A stretch of 64,000 nucleotides of DNA from Calvatia gigantea (Eukaryota; Basidiomycota; Agaricomycetes; Agaricales; Lycoperdaceae): NCBI GenBank assembly GCA_025093985.1, contig JACAAK010000003.1:4526001-4590000 (forward strand). Reading direction: 5' to 3'. Made by a program: the position numbers and the translations under genes. Position 1 is the first letter of the stretch. Each line of letters begins with the position of its first letter. This document shows positions 10,437 through 22,982 of the stretch, piece after piece. The notes below the pieces were generated by a model. That model saw only the letters and a program-made list of their open reading frames with translations, did not search any database and was not told the DNA's origin.

Positions 10437-11080
10437 TCAAGAAGATTTTTCGGATGAACTCAATGTCCTCATCTTTCTTCCTCACCGTCAAACATGCAAT
10501 ACCAAGATACTCTGTGGTATCGTTGATCACGAGATACAAGAATCTGCCATAACTGAACATCGAAATCGCCGGTGTGAGCCATACCAAACGCGTAGAAATG
10601 GGCGTGTTAGTCTGGATAAACTCCCGCTTACCTCCCCAATAACCTTGGCAAATTCGCGTCCAGCGATCCACACAAACTCTACGCTCACATCTAATAAATG
10701 ATCCTCCCAACCTGGTGCGGGAATAGAGGCCCCCCCACACACGGGAACGGTATGAAGAACGCTGAATGCATAATTACCGAATAGTTCAATGTTGGAGGCG
10801 AGAGTCACGCCAGTTAGATGACGGTGGGTAGGAGGAAGGGAATGAGGAGCGTGGGGGGGTTTGGGGCCGGATTTGTTGTGTGCGCGGGTGGGGTTCTTGG
10901 TGCTAGTGTTAGTAGAGCCGCCCTGCCGGGGGGGTGTGGACGTTGAAGTAGGCGTGGAGGATGTGGATGAAGTGGCTTTGTGTAGAGGACGGACGTAGTG
11001 CGTTGGCCGCGTTCAAGGGTTATAGTGTGACGGAACAGTTCCAGAATGGGTTCAGCAACGAACTGCGACGCAAGTGATCT
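10437..11080 (-). pseudogene. CDP-alcohol phosphotransferase remnant 1
   Basis: Read on the minus strand, the last exon is recognisable as YGRFLYLVINDTTEYLGIACLTVRKK, almost identical to the C-terminus of the intact gene at 43755-45622. Upstream, LLIPFLLPTVI matches exon 8 and SLASQF matches the SLVSRF of exon 2. The segment carrying the catalytic CDP-alcohol motif is deleted and the frame is broken, so it cannot be active. Confidence 0.8.
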
Positions 11081-11339
11081 TTTCAGTGTGTCAATCCTCC
11101 CCGTAAATGAACGCCCAAACCATACCACTTGAGTCCACTGGAGTAGATCGCTGAAGCGGGCTGCGCACCCTATGTTCGTTCGGGTACCCGGACCAACGAG
11201 ATTTTCTGAGAAGGAGTCGGCACTGGAGTCGCCCACGTTTTTTCCCCGGAGATAATCGCGCGACAATGCTAAAAAGCTTAAGTGTCCATAAACAAGAATT
11301 CGTGGGGACTGAATTTTAAAATTAAAACAACCAACTACA

Positions 11340-11900
11340 CTCCCATTCCCACGACTGACCGACGCCCAACCAGTCCCGCCGTGCCCGTTGAGCTCTTCCA
11401 TAAGATCCTCCATAAACTCCGCACCAATCTTCTTACCCTCAAGAAATGCGCGCTCGTCTACACAATGCTCTGATACATTGCGTAGCAACACCTCTTCTTT
11501 GAGTTCATCCTCCACCGCTTCCTCTCCCCACGGCGGACTAACGACCAAGAAATGACAAGAATGCGAACGATGGGAAACCTTCTGTTCGAACTTTGAACTT
11601 CAAGATTCAAATATTCATGTCTTCTCCAACCTGTACACTCCCACCTCCTCTCATACATCCGTCACCCCGCATGCTACCCACCCGCTGGACCCTCCACCCT
11701 CCCCGTCATCCAGTCGCAACACACACAAAATCATGATTTCACAGCGATATAGGCGCGATCTGTCGCCCGACACAAAAAAACCATTGATCGTGGAGCTTTG
11801 TAGTGGAGCACGCGGTTGCAGGAGTTCGATCTCGCGGACAGGTGAGTGCCAGCATCTTATAGCGGGGTACGGGTTTTCCAATCCTTCACTTCCTTACAGT
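11340..11900 (+). pseudogene. F-box protein remnant 3
   Basis: VPVELFHKILHKLRTNLLTLKKCALVYTML at about 11386 is an F-box, followed by a TGA where relatives have CGA (Arg). Later pieces are shifted. The region near 11800-11860 restores a degenerate version of the LEELDLEDKYVPAS signature and then passes into the repeated block upstream of malic enzyme. The upstream flank (11215-11265) carries the conserved F-box 5' sequence GGACATAAACGCGCGACAAT in diverged form. Confidence 0.7.
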
Positions 11901-12570
11901 CGTATTTCTACTAGGAATTTGACCGTGGAGATGGCCACGGTGGAAGCCTGGTACAATACACAGGGCCTCTCTCTCTAAAACAATTGACGCCCGCTGACCG
12001 ACCTCGAGGACTCAAGACCCGTTCCAGTGCCGAACCACCGAATCCATTGCGGCACAACCGTTGATGTGGCACCATTCTGCCATCGCACCCCTCGTCTGCT
12101 CTCCCGCCCTTTGCCGACCTACCCGCAGCCCGCAACCTATTCGTTGTCACCCCCAGCGGACGATCCACCCGCCCACCCTGCAATACAATCCCCCCCCCCC
12201 CAAACGCTAATTTACAGCCTGTCAATACCCATCCTCTCGTTGATGTAGAACCACGACGTATCCACATGACAAACCCCACTCGGCGTGTCAATAATTGAGC
12301 CACTGCACTTATGGGGCAGGGAAGTAGGAAGTCCCGGGGAGAAGTGACTCGAAGCACTACTTCGCGCCCCTATCGGACTTCCGTGGCTCGCCAGCGTGGG
12401 ATGACTGGAAGGAAAATTTGGGTGTGAGGCCTACCCGTTGACATTGTCCCACCATTACGACTTTTTACTCCCTTTTCCCCTCCTTCCTTTTCCCAACGAC
12501 ATTGCCCCTCAACCCCGACGGCCTCGTACCCCCACAAGACATCGTTCATATATGCCTCCGGATGTGGTTA
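11901..12570. other. Second copy of the malic enzyme 5' flank
   Basis: It matches 3.67-4.25 kb and 15.98-16.50 kb over most of its length, including a C run at 12191-12200 and the pyrimidine-rich tract at 12465-12495. The malic enzyme start region is barely recognisable around 12500-12560 and then lost. Confidence 0.5.
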
Positions 12571-12829
12571 CGTCGCGTCCCTGTGTTCTGCTGAGTCTTT
12601 TTAAACCGATTTTCCACTTCTCCGTGTGTTGTGTCTCTCAGTACCCCTCCCACGCATCACCATACGCACCATCGTTATCGTCTTGGACTCCCACCAATGA
12701 ACACGAACAACGCTCAACCTCTTGGGGTCATGGCCGTCCTACAAACAGGGGATCGAGTACGCACTAATAGCTGCAAATAGGGCGCTAGTCGAAGCTAAGA
12801 ACTACATACTACCTACTCTCCGTATCGCT

Positions 12830-13330
12830 CTTCGCGGAAAGTGGACCGTTCGTGGGATGTTAAAAAAGGAGTGCAGGGTTAGGGCTCGGTGCGGGGGATT
12901 AGGAGGGTGCCTGCGTCGTATTTGGTGGCCTGTGCTGCTCGGTCGGTGAGGGTGGTTCGCGGGTGTGGAATTGTTTGTTGAGGATGTTGTTGAAGGTGGG
13001 AGTGGTGTTTGTGGCAGAGGGGGGAGGTGATAGCAGTGATGATCCAGTGGCTGTAGAAACCCTGATGTTTCTGCTGAAATTGTTCGGGTGCTCGACTGTC
13101 GCTGGGAGATCTTGCGAGGGTGTCGTGAAGGCGACGACGGAGGGTGATGGTGAGAGACCCGTCAAATCCTACGGGTTTTTTCGAGGCAAAGCCGGAAGAT
13201 GTCATGGAATGACGAGGAGGAATGCGTTAGTCGCGAGGGTCGTCTGTTCCCTCCCGTTAGGATGGGAGGTGAAGGGCAGGAGAAAGAATTTGTGTGAGTT
13301 TTCATTTTCGGCTACTTGAGTTCCAAGGTA
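12830..13330 (+). pseudogene. F-box protein remnant 4 (middle and C-terminal half only)
   Basis: The frame around 12850-12980 is a shifted version of the RSTGLEELDLEDKYVPASYLV region of the intact F-box protein, and 13045-13110 reads VAVETLMFLLKLFG, matching RLETLVFPLKLLPE. The N-terminal F-box itself is missing. The piece runs into a short malic enzyme 3' fragment. Confidence 0.6.
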
Positions 13331-13339
13331 TCTGATGTT

Positions 13340-13470
13340 GGACGAAATTGCGAAGGATTGCGGAATGTGACAATGCGTTGATACACCCCAGCGGTGTCCT
13401 TGCCAGAGCAAACGAAGTCACAGACACGATGGTATGTCGGTGTGCGCGAGTGCTTACACTTGTTGAAAAT
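13340..13470 (+). pseudogene. Possible malic enzyme 3' fragment
   Basis: Around 13386-13435 the DNA (CGGTGTCCTTGCCAGAGCAA and on, ending CACAGACACGATGG) parallels 21105-21140 in the longer malic enzyme 3' piece. Too short to be certain on its own. Confidence 0.3.
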
Positions 13471-13884
13471 GCTCAGTCCAGGGCCGTTGGTGGCATCTGC
13501 GGGAGATGAAGGCTGTGCAAATTGGCTGGAATCTGTAGGACTGTGCCTTGTGAGCCGGCTTTTTGCGAAGCTGGATCAAGCCCTGACCATTGTTGGTTCC
13601 GAACGAGATCCGATCGGAATTGTGGAGTTCCCGTCATAGTCACGTGGTTTTATACACTCCACAACTCCACCACTCCCGCCACCTTCACATCCCACTCTAC
13701 TACTTTATCCAAGGGCCCCAATCAAGATTCAGAAGCTGTGAGGATCCGCACGGCGCCACTGATTTATCTACCTACTCTCCCCTCTCCTACTTTACCTAGA
13801 AAAAAAAACCAAGAGTGTGTCCAATAGAGGTTCGGACTCATAACTCCGCTGTACTGGGTCCTCCTTACCACTTTAACAGCGGCG

Positions 13885-14822
13885 ATGGCTCTCAATATTA
13901 ATGAACAAACCCTCAGGGCACTTCAAACTGCAGGGCAGCCTTTTCCCGTTCCTAGTGTTGCCCTCGCGGCGGGTGTCGCTCTCTCCATCTTTGAGATCGT
14001 TCAGGTGAAGAGGGTAGTATTATTTTGTCCGTCCTAAATCCCTTATCTATATCCCAGACGGTGAAGATTAATAAAGAAGAATTTATCGCGATAGGAAGGG
14101 ACTCCTGTTTTATTGTAGAGACTGTCGTTCAGAAAATGCAGGCGGGACACGATGGAGAAATTTCCAACGACCCCGTGATCCTACGACATGCAGACATGTT
14201 ATTAGCGTACGTTGAGCTCCCTTTCTCTTGATATTCCTGACTGGCACTCAAAATCGCACAGTGATTTGCGATACATTGAAAAATGTGTCAGGAAGGTCAA
14301 AGGACGGTCCGGAGTGAAGAAAATATTCAGTCACCTACTGGACCAAGGTGTAATACAAGGCTGTCGAGAACGCCTCGCACACGCTATGAATTTGTTCGGC
14401 GTAAGTGATTCCTTGCAACGTTGTTCATGTTATAACCCAGAGCTGAACTCCCGCCCCAGTTTCAACACGACGTTGAAATTTATAGGCAATTGACTACTGT
14501 GCACAACCTCCTGGTTACAGTACTCGAAGCGTTGTCGCACTCTCCATCTCTGCGAGTGGGACCACAGCCACAGCAGGAGATACCCTCCCTTTGGCATCCC
14601 CCATCTCCCTCTCCACAGATACAAGGGGTACCAAACATGACGCCACTGAGTCCGACAGGTTCTCCAACCAGGACGGGATCCTATTCCTTTAGAAATATCC
14701 CAAACCGCCGTTCTCCTAGTGTCGGACATGCCCTTGTTGTAGGGGATGGGAACGATACAAGGGACGAGAGTTTCAACGTCTTTGGGACCGGTAATACTAT
14801 CTATTTCTCTTTTGCTAGGTGA
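13885..14822 (+). CDS. HeLo-like family copy C (near-intact, 256 aa from internal ATG)
   Basis: Exons 13885-14004, 14058-14206, 14262-14400 and 14460-14822 join in frame to 257 codons with stop. The upstream 13 nt exon used by relatives is present at 13817 but its ATG has become GTG, so translation must start at the exon 2 ATG (13885, MALNINEQ), which has a good context (GGCGATGG). The domain order is the same as in copy B: Ala-rich helix, TVKINKEEFIAIGRDSCF, DLRYIEKCVRKVKGRSG, a Pro-rich linker of about 60 residues and the tail DESFNVFGTGNTIYFSFAR. All splice sites are canonical. It may be functional with a shortened N-terminus. Confidence 0.6.
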
Positions 14823-15469
14823 AAACCAACATATACCTCTTTCGTTTCATATTCATATGTAGAAATTCGTTTTCATTTTCTTCTTTGGGCGACTCGAGTG
14901 TGTATTACACGAGTCAGGAGGGCAGGGTCCATTCAAATACCACACCGGATCAGATTTGGTTTTGTTAACGTCTATAATGGCAGTGCGGCGGGTAGTGCCC
15001 GAATACAATTTTTATGGGGTGTAAATGCTCGAGTAAGCGACAGAGTAAAAACGCTTTATCCCGCGGAGGTTTCGTTGCTAATTTCGCAATGTATAAAATG
15101 CATGGTAACGGTTGGGTCAAAACCCTATTATACATGACAATTCTGTGCCGAATTTCGTCGAATCGTAGATCCCAATAGCACAAGATGGGGCATGAGGCCG
15201 GGCCGCTTGGAGGGTTGTTTATTACGGGCTATAAGAAGATGACAGGGAATGTCTGATGGGTCAGTGTTTCAAATTTGACCAAATCCCTGTTGTCCTCCAA
15301 ATTTTCACCTTTACCCCGAGGCCCGAGGGAGTGGGGGGCGGCCACGCATCATCCCGGACATACTCGCACAACAATACTTGACAGCTCAAGTACTCAGGGA
15401 CAGTAAGAATTCGCGAGGACAGGACTTGACGACAAGCAGTCGTGTTCCCATTCCCGCGACCCGACAGCA
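14823..15469. other. 3' flank of copy C and spacer
   Basis: It opens with the family 3' flank (AACATATACCTCTTTCGTTTC). The rest is non-coding. It leads into the F-box 5' flank near 15340-15370. No other feature is supported. Confidence 0.4.
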
Positions 15470-15880
15470 GTATACCTTCTGTCCATCGGTCCCGTCATGC
15501 CCTTTGAGCTCCACACGAGGTCCTCCACAACCTCCCGGGCGATATTCCAACATCAACCTTCAAACAATGCGCTCGCCTGTACCATGCTCTTCAGCCCGGG
15601 CGCTCATCTCCTCTCCACATCAATCACCTCACACTGTAAACGTTAGTACCTACCCGCTGGACCCTCTGTCCTCTCCTTTCACCCAGCTCGCAATGCGCAC
15701 AAAATTACGCTAACACGGATTGATGATCTGTCGCCGGATATGGGAAACGTCGTTCGTAAGGGTTGTGGCAAAGTACGGTATTGGAGAAGTTTGATCCCGA
15801 GGATGGGTGGGTGCCAGCGCCTGATAGCCGAGTACGAATTTACCAACTTTTCACAAGATCTCCCTCAGTCACACTATTTC
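15470..15880 (+). pseudogene. F-box protein remnant 5
   Basis: SIGPVMPFEL near 15481 is the start of an F-box of the local family, with frameshifts straight after. Near 15775-15830 a shifted LEKFDPEDGWVPAPD matches the LEELDLEDKYVPAS signature. It passes directly into the malic enzyme 5' flank copy. Confidence 0.6.
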
Positions 15881-16503
15881 CCATTTTTCTACTGGGCATT
15901 AGGACCGTTGACTGCGGAGGTGGCTACAGCGGGAACCTGGTATAAGGCACAGAGAGCCTCCAGCTCTCGCCCTCTCCAATAGATCGGCGCCCTGGTGGCC
16001 GATTTGGAGGAACTGAAACTCGTTCCATTGTCGAACTGCCAACTCTTTGCGGCACAACCGCGAACGCGGGATTATTCTGTCGTCGCACCCCTCGTCCATC
16101 TGCTGCCCTTTGCCAATCTCCCCATAGCCCGGAGCCTGCTTTCCATTGGACATCCATAACAAGTGACCGGCCCGCCCTACTTGCAATACAATTGTCCTCC
16201 CGAACACCGGTTCCGAACCTGTCAGCGTCCGCCCTCTCACAGACCACGGAATTGTGACGCACCAACACGAAAACCCCCACCTAATGTGGCCATAATTGAG
16301 CTACTGTCCTCGTACGCCCAGGGAGAAGTGATTTGACGCACCGCGTTGCTTCCATGTCGGGTTTCCGTGGCGAGCCGGTGTGAAGGGTGGCTCCGTCCTG
16401 CTGGAAGGAAACCCTGGATGTTGAACCCTCCTTTGTCTCGCCACTATGATGTTCTTATTCTCGCTTTTTCCTCTCTTCCCTCCTTTGACTCAAACGGCAC
16501 CCG
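15881..16503. other. Third copy of the malic enzyme 5' flank
   Basis: Shared with 3.67-4.25 kb and 11.99-12.48 kb. Open frames on the minus strand here recur in all three copies but contain many mismatches and breaks, so I do not call them genes. Confidence 0.5.
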
Positions 16504-17020
16504 ATGACGGTGTTTCTTAACCTTGATGACCTCACATCTCTACCAGACATCTTCACATACCCCTCAGGACTTGGGAGGAGAGGGAATTCGAACTTACAGG
16601 TCGACTCCCGTAGTGTACTAATACCCGACGAGCAAGTTTAGAGGGCTTACAAACAGCCACCCTCAGGATCAGAGCCGCAATATGTTTCTTCGGAACCTCA
16701 GAGACCGAAACTGGGCGATCCATTATGCGCCAGTGTCAAAACATCTGAGGGAGCTCGTGCCCCTATTTTCTCTATGCCCGCTCAGGTGATATTCCACTTC
16801 CCCCCCTGGTCTCGCTGTTCCCCTGACGCACCCGACCCGTACATTTTTTAAAGCTGATTTTGAGGCGTCGACTCGATCCGCCGACTCCTCGGTCCTGAAC
16901 ATAGCCTGAGAATGGTTCCGTTAAAAGTGCTCGAACAGCCCGCCAACCTCGCCCCCTTTTGAATGCCTTTGTGAAGACATCAGATCTTGCGTGACATGAA
17001 CCCTCCGTCAAGTAAATAGC
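16504..17020 (+). pseudogene. NAD-type malic enzyme, 5' part, second copy
   Basis: After ATG at 16504, one frame reads NMFLRNLRDRNWAIHY followed by KHLRELVPLF near 16680-16765. These match the malic enzyme N-terminal segment KNTFLxSLREQNWVLYYxLxSRHLRELMPII, a part deleted in the copy at 4251. Stops and shifts on both sides break it. Together the two copies establish the identity. Confidence 0.75.
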
Positions 17021-18040
17021 CGATCAAAAGGGAGGGATGTGCCGAACTAAACTTAGCGACACATTTTCAGCTTGTTCACATGGCTTTCAAGAAAGAATAA
17101 ATAAGGTGACGTTGTTGACAAGAACGAATGGTCGTGACATAGAAGCCAGGGAGACTGGAGTTCGTTCCGTGCTACTTCTCGTGACTGCCCGGACGGGGGA
17201 ACTGTTGATTATCTTGCCAACCAGATGTCGTTGTGGCCGAACGCTGCGGCGAGGATATTCACCAAACTGTCAACTTATTGCTGTTCACCCTTGTGACAAG
17301 GCGAATGATAACCTTGCGTGCGCAGGGTAAGTAGCGGGGAAGCCACCAATGTATGATGGAATAAGAGATATATAAATGAACCGGACATAACACGGGTTGT
17401 ATCGCGATCTGGGGAAAAATAGGCTATACCCGAAGTTAATCCGATAACTGGGTGGGACAAGGAGGTACTGAACAAGAAAGGCCAGAGATTTATAAGCTCT
17501 GACCATAGTGGAACGCCAGTGGATTAAGAGTGCACCTTGTTTACTGTTAAATTTGTAGCCCTACCAAACATCCAGTTGAATAAATAATCTGCAGATCACA
17601 CTAGGTCCAGGAGGAGACAAGGATGACAGGACGATAGGACGACAGGATGACAGAATGCAGTTCTTTTGTGGAGTTGGCGCTCGACACTTATCGTCAACGT
17701 GTTTGTTCTCGCGACCGCATTGGGCGCTGATCTTGGTCAAAAATAAGGAGTTATGCTCGAAATTGTCGCATATGAGAACTGAAGACCGTCTTTACCAGCG
17801 CGGTAAGTCGTAAAACAACGTGCTACACAGTTGGTTAGTGTCAATGTCAAGCTAAATCTAGATGATGCTTGAAAGATTTACCTTATATTTAGCCTGTGAC
17901 AGCCAGGTTCGGGATCGTAAGAGGAAGTCTCCATGCCCCATGAAGTATTACCCGCTGAGGTATGGCCGGACCCAGTGAGCATGACACCAAAAGGGGAAAA
18001 CAATCGGATGCAGACCCCCGGATGTACTTTGCCAGCCTGC
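17021..18040. other. Spacer without a recognised gene
   Basis: About 1 kb with only short open frames on both strands and no recognisable motif. A short AGGACGACAGGATGACAGAA-like repeat lies at 17616-17655. The 3' end merges into the conserved promoter of copy D (TATA-like TTTATAAAC at 18041-18049). Confidence 0.4.
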
Positions 18041-18229
18041 TTTATAAACCTATACATCTAGGCAATATGCTGCCTCACAGATTTCATCGCCCTCTCTCTT
18101 TTCTACTCTACCGATAGGTGGTGTAACTGTTACTCATCCCCAGATCCCTCAAACGACATTCAGAGGTTGTGAAAACTCTAACGTTTCTGTGTCCCTGATC
18201 GTCCATATCATCCGCAGAAACCCAAAAGC

Positions 18230-19213
18230 ATGTCCAGTGGAGGTTTGGAATTGCTCGAACCTTCCTGTGTCGAATTGTCCTTACCAGTTCAATAGCGGTG
18301 ACGGGTAATATCAATGAACAAACCCTCGAGGCACTCCAAACTGCGAGGCAATCTTTTCCTATCCCGAGTGTTTCCATCGCAGCAGGTATTGCTCTTTCTA
18401 TCCTTGGGGTTGTTCATGTGAGAGCAGTGTTTTTTCGTTCTGTTTAATGCTCTGAACGATATTCCAGACAGTGAAGGTTAATAGAGAAGAATTCGTCGCG
18501 ATAGGAAGGGATTCTTGCCTTATCGTCGAGATTGTCCTCCGAGGGGTGCGCACGGGCGATGGTGGGCGGATCCCTAACGACCCCATGACGCTACGACATG
18601 CAGACATGCTAGTAGTGTACGTCGAGCTTCTATTCCCTTGATATCCTCAACTGATGCTCAGAGCTGTACAGGGATTTGCGATACATCGAGAAACATGTCA
18701 AGAAGGTTCGGGGTCGGTCTGGGGTGAAGAAAATATTTGGTTATTACCTTAACCGGGGTGTGATCCAAGACTGTCGAGAACGACTCACACACACTATGAC
18801 ACTCTTCGGCGTAAGTCATCCCTCTTAACATCGTTCATGGTGTATTTCGGAATCGATTTCCCCCTCGTTTCAATATGACGTTGATGTTCGTAAGCAGCTG
18901 GCTAGTGTGCACAACCTCCTGACTACAATGCTTGAAACATCGTCGCATCCCCCATCTCCGCGGACGCAACAACGACCGCAGTGGCAGATACCTTCTCCTT
19001 CATCTCCCCCAACTCCCCCTCAGCAAGCACAAGGAACGAACGTGACACAATCAAGTCCTGACTAGTCCTCCCCTCCCAACAGTTATCCAATCCCCCCCAA
19101 AATCCTCTTTCTCCTGATGTGGGGTATATTTGTATTGCAGGAGACGTTAATGATACAACTCGCAATGATAGCATCAACGTCTCCGGTACTGGTCATCACA
19201 TATATTTCTCTTT
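18230..19213 (+). pseudogene. HeLo-like family copy D (splice site lost, premature stop)
   Basis: Exon 1 (18230-18242), exon 2 (18296-18417), exon 3 (18468-18616) and exon 4 (18672-18810) are open and join in frame with good splice sites. The acceptor before exon 5 has changed from TAG to TCG at 18865-18867, and exon 5 meets a TAG at 19063-19065 in the middle of the linker. The tail motif is still visible after the stop (NVSGTGHHIYFSF). A TATA-like box at 18041 and the leader are kept. This is a recent pseudogene or a truncated form lacking the tail. Confidence 0.75.
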
Positions 19214-20194
19214 TGCTCCGATGATAGCCAACATACCCATTTCCTTTATAATATGTAGGTGTCTGTTTCCTCCGTGGATTCCATTTGCGCACACGTGTTG
19301 GAAGGCATGTCCATGTTAGGGTGTTTACAGGATGGTGGAGAAAGTAGTGTAAGAATACTTGTGGGGTATTATAAATGATAGATTTTGAATGCGGTCTCTC
19401 GCGAAAGTTTTGTTAAGTATCATTTCCGTGGAAAGAGCTGGGAGGATAAGTGGAGCCAATTGTATCTAGTCGTTGATTGGGTTGGTGGGTATGGGTGTAG
19501 TGTATTCCTCCATGTGGGATTTCATCGAGTTATTTAAGTCCCAGTAGCACAAGGTGAGGGACTACTATTCTCGCTATACTCCCACGAGTATTACGGACTG
19601 TGAGAAGGTTAAATGTCTAACGTTGAACGTCCAGCCGTTGATGGACGGAAGGGATGATATCATAGGTCAGAGGTGGTTGCCGAAAATCTGATGAGTCAAG
19701 TTTTCCGAGTACTTATCACTTTATAAATGAATGCCCACAAAAATGCCGCAGCAAAAGATCATTCCGACTCCACCGGGGTAAACCACCGATACACATTTGT
19801 CCATCAAGCTTACTGATTAGCGAGATTTTCCCCGAGAGCAAAGGACATCCTCGTGTTGTCCTGAACACCAACTCGCACGACAGTGCTTACATGCACAGTT
19901 ACAGAATTGTCTGGTGAGTGATTAGGACTGTTCGCGGCAGAAAAGGATCCCCAGGTACGTTGAAGTAAATCACTGGGACAGACCACTTAAACTACGTTCA
20001 TTCAAGTTACACTGAAGAAGTAGGGACAATCCTACGCATTGCTCTGAACATAATCGCCGTGATACCATATTGCCCAGCAGACCAGTATTTCACGGGGAAG
20101 AAGTTGACCTATGCCGGCGCTGTTGCATATCTGTTCCTACTGACTTGACAGACACACGTCCTCCAACCCTCCCTCTCCGATCCCCTCCAGAAAA
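19214..20194. other. Spacer between copy D and F-box remnant 6
   Basis: It contains the shared spacer element TACTCCCACGAGTATTACGG (19579-19598), also present in related form at about 25690, 33939 and 34825, and the F-box 5' flank from about 19820 (GAGATTTTCCCCGAGAGCAA). No gene is seen. Confidence 0.45.
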
Positions 20195-21010
20195 ATCCAG
20201 GTCCATCGGTCCCGTTCTACCTGTCGAACTCTTCTACGAGATCCTCCACAACCTGCACGCCAATGTCACAACTCTCAAACAATACACGCTTGTCTGCATA
20301 ACGATCCGATACATCGTGCAACTACACATTTTTTCCGAGAATATTCTCCGTCAGTTTCCGCCCCCGCGATGATTTGACGACCAAGAAGTGGGAGGACGGG
20401 AACAAGAACAAGGAACCTCTTCTCAACCCCCTCCAACGATCGCACTCCCATCTCCTCTCCCACGTCTGTCCCTGCCGGTCTTGGCGCATAACCACAACTA
20501 TTACCCGACACAGCCCTCCCCTCCGGTTTCTCTGTCCTCCCAGCTCACAGTTTCGACGATAATAATAATATCGGCACTACAGCGATAGAGAGACGATTCA
20601 TTGTCATGTACGAAGGAGATTGTGCGTGAGGTGTCGTAAGGGAGTACGGGGTTGGAGGAGCTGGATTTAGAGGTTAGGAGGTGCCAGGGCCGTATTTGAT
20701 GGTGTGTGATGCAGGGGTGGTAGGAGTGGTTGAGACCGAGTTTGCTAAAAATGAAGGAGGAAAGGGAGGAGGGAGTGACGCAGTGCTCGAGGTTGGAGAC
20801 ACCAGTGTTCTTGTTGAAGTGATTCAGGTGCTCGACCGCCGGTGGATTTAGTGAGAGTGTCATGAAGGTGGTGGGGTGGGGTGGGGTGGGTGCGAGACCG
20901 TCGTTGAACCTTACGAGGGTTTTCGAAGCAAAGCCGGAAGATATTATGAAGGCGCAGCAGGCCGTTTGTTCCCTCCTGCTAGGGTAAAAGTTGACAGGCA
21001 GGAGAGAGAT
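20195..21010 (+). pseudogene. F-box protein remnant 6
   Basis: SIGPVLPVELFYEILHNL at about 20200 and LKQYTLVCITIRYIVQLHIFSE at 20275 form a complete F-box. A TGA at about 20371 ends the frame. The rest of the gene (HSHLLSHV near 20440, the LEELDLE region near 20660, the C-terminal half to 21010) is present but in shifting frames. The 3' end joins a malic enzyme fragment. Confidence 0.75.
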
Positions 21011-21059
21011 AAATTTGCATCAGTTTTCACTTTCAGCCGCTTGAGTTCTAAGGTATTCG

Positions 21060-21330
21060 ATGTTGAACGAAAATGCGCTGATATAGCCCGACCTCGAGTT
21101 TGGCGCCGTCCTCGCCAAAGCGAAAGAAGTCACAGGCACAACGATAGTCGGAGGCGCACAACGAGTCGCAGAACTCTCCCGCCATCAAGGCACAAAACGA
21201 GGCCTCGTCGATCATCTGATAGCGGAGGCTCGCACTTGAGCATGAAGGATGGAAATTCCACCGGAGAGAGTTTACTACCAAATTTAGGAGATTTCTGCCG
21301 GTGAATCTCGAAATTGGTATTGCAGCGGGA
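21060..21330 (+). pseudogene. Malic enzyme 3' fragment
   Basis: One + frame reads EFGAVLAKAKEVTGTTIV then GGAQRVAELS and DHLIAEAR near 21090-21230. This resembles the malic enzyme C-terminal region in which AVLxKAxxVTDxM is followed by A-ERLAELSP. The frame then decays. It joins directly to F-box remnant 6 upstream, an arrangement also seen at 7.85 and 13.33 kb. Confidence 0.5.
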
Positions 21331-21355
21331 ACGTGTTCAGAGAAGGGAAATTGGG

Positions 21356-21546
21356 ACACGGATCTGAGTGTGGAATCGTTTCGAGGGAAGTAGAGCTGCA
21401 ATTCTTATATTAACGCCGTGATGGAATGAACGTGCGATCAGAGCCTGTCACAGCCCCGTGGAGGACATGGATCTGAGTGGGAATCGTTCAAGAGAAATTG
21501 GAATGAGCATCTATGAGCATTGCGATCAGAGCCAGTCACAGCCCTA
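21356..21546 (+). repeat. Diverged tandem duplication
   Basis: Two adjacent units share GGACACGGATCTGAGTG at 21356 with GGACATGGATCTGAGTG at about 21465, and GCGATCAGAGCC-GTCACAGCCC at 21443 and at about 21521. The first unit is longer. Non-coding. Confidence 0.6.
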
Positions 21547-21813
21547 GTGTGACTGTGAGCAGTGTGACTGTTGGTTGCGATGGTATTCATTCTTAGCATC
21601 AGTGTCGGTAACGGGGGAAGACGCGAACAACACTCAAGCTAATGTCGCTATTATCTTTCCGCCCTTTTTACCTCCACTCAATTCAGAAGCCGGCAAAATT
21701 GCGACTCGATTCAGGGAACTTCAATCTACCTCCGAAAACTGTGAAAATCCATACGTTCGCCCACTTCCTCTCTCTTTCCATCATCGATCTCATCTGGGAG
21801 GAAGGCCATAGGT

Positions 21814-22982
21814 ATGTCCCGTGGAGATCTGGAAGCGCTTCATCCCATTTGTAACGAGCTGCCCTTATCAGTTTAACAGCGGCGATGGCTCTCAGTCCCA
21901 ATGAACAAACCTTCAAGGAGCTACAAATCGCGAGGCAATTTTTCCCGATTGCTGGTATCACTGTCGCCGCAGGGACTGCTTTCTCCATTCTTGAAATTGT
22001 TCAGGCGAGGATTGCATCATGTTTTCCTCCAGCCTTAAGTTCTCACTGATATCCCAGGCGGCGAAGACCAATAAGGAAGAATTCATCACCATTGGAAGGG
22101 ATTCTTTGCTTCATCGCGGAGACCGTCATCAAAAGGGTACAAGTGGGCCAGAATGGACAAACTCTCAATGACCCCGCGGTGCTAAAATACATGGGTATGC
22201 CAGTAGCGTACGTTGAACTTCCACTTCTCCCAATAATCCCAACCGGTGCTCAGAGCCATCCAGTGATTTGCGATCAAGAAATACGCCAAGAGGATTCAAG
22301 GGCTACGGTCTGGGGTGAAGAAAATATTCAATCTTCGCTTGGGGGCAAGAGGTGATTCAGGACTGTCAGGAACGTCTCAAGCACGCTATGATGACTCTGT
22401 TCTGTGTAAGTGATTTTTGCGATACCATTCATGACGTATTTTGGAACTGGTCATCCCTTAGTTTCAATACGATATCAGGATTCGCGAGCAACTGGACAAT
22501 ATGCACAACCTCTTGGTAACCATGCTCGAAGTGTCACTTCACCCCCACCTCCACGAGTGCAACCGCAACCACAATGGCAGATACCCTGTTCTTCGTTCCC
22601 CCTAGCTCCTCCACATGCCCATGGGCCCTCTATATCTACTGCTCAGTGTGGTTGATCATCAACTCCCCTTACTCCTTCTCCCGCCCCCGTTCCTACGGCT
22701 TCAACCACACTTTTAAGATCGTAAGGACAAGTGGAACAACCAGCAGTGCAGGATCAAGCACGAATGAGTGACAATACTGAACAACAAACAAAGGCGACAC
22801 CACCAAGTCCGACCGGTTCCCCGGCTGAGAGGGGATTTAATTCCCCCCGGAATACCCAGAATCAGCTTTTTCCCAGTGTTGGGTACACTCACGTTGGAGG
22901 GGATGTGAATGATATAACCCAAGACGATAGCTTCAACATCTTCGGGACTGGTAATCACATTTATTTCTCTTTTGCTAGGTGA
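21814..22982 (+). pseudogene. HeLo-like family copy E (donor sites lost, frameshifted)
   Basis: All five exons are recognisable. The donor after exon 1 reads GA instead of GT and the donor after exon 2 reads GC. Exon 3 has an extra base near 22108 that destroys its frame, and exon 4 is scrambled. The C-terminal tail is nevertheless fully preserved and open (QDDSFNIFGTGNHIYFSFAR, TGA at 22980-22982). It is a pseudogene, though the last 83 codons could be read alone. Confidence 0.75.

Noticed and set aside
10814..11548. Minus-strand open frame of 244 codons.
   Set aside because: It is antisense to F-box remnant 3 and runs through the phosphotransferase remnant in a wrong frame; composition shows no domain.
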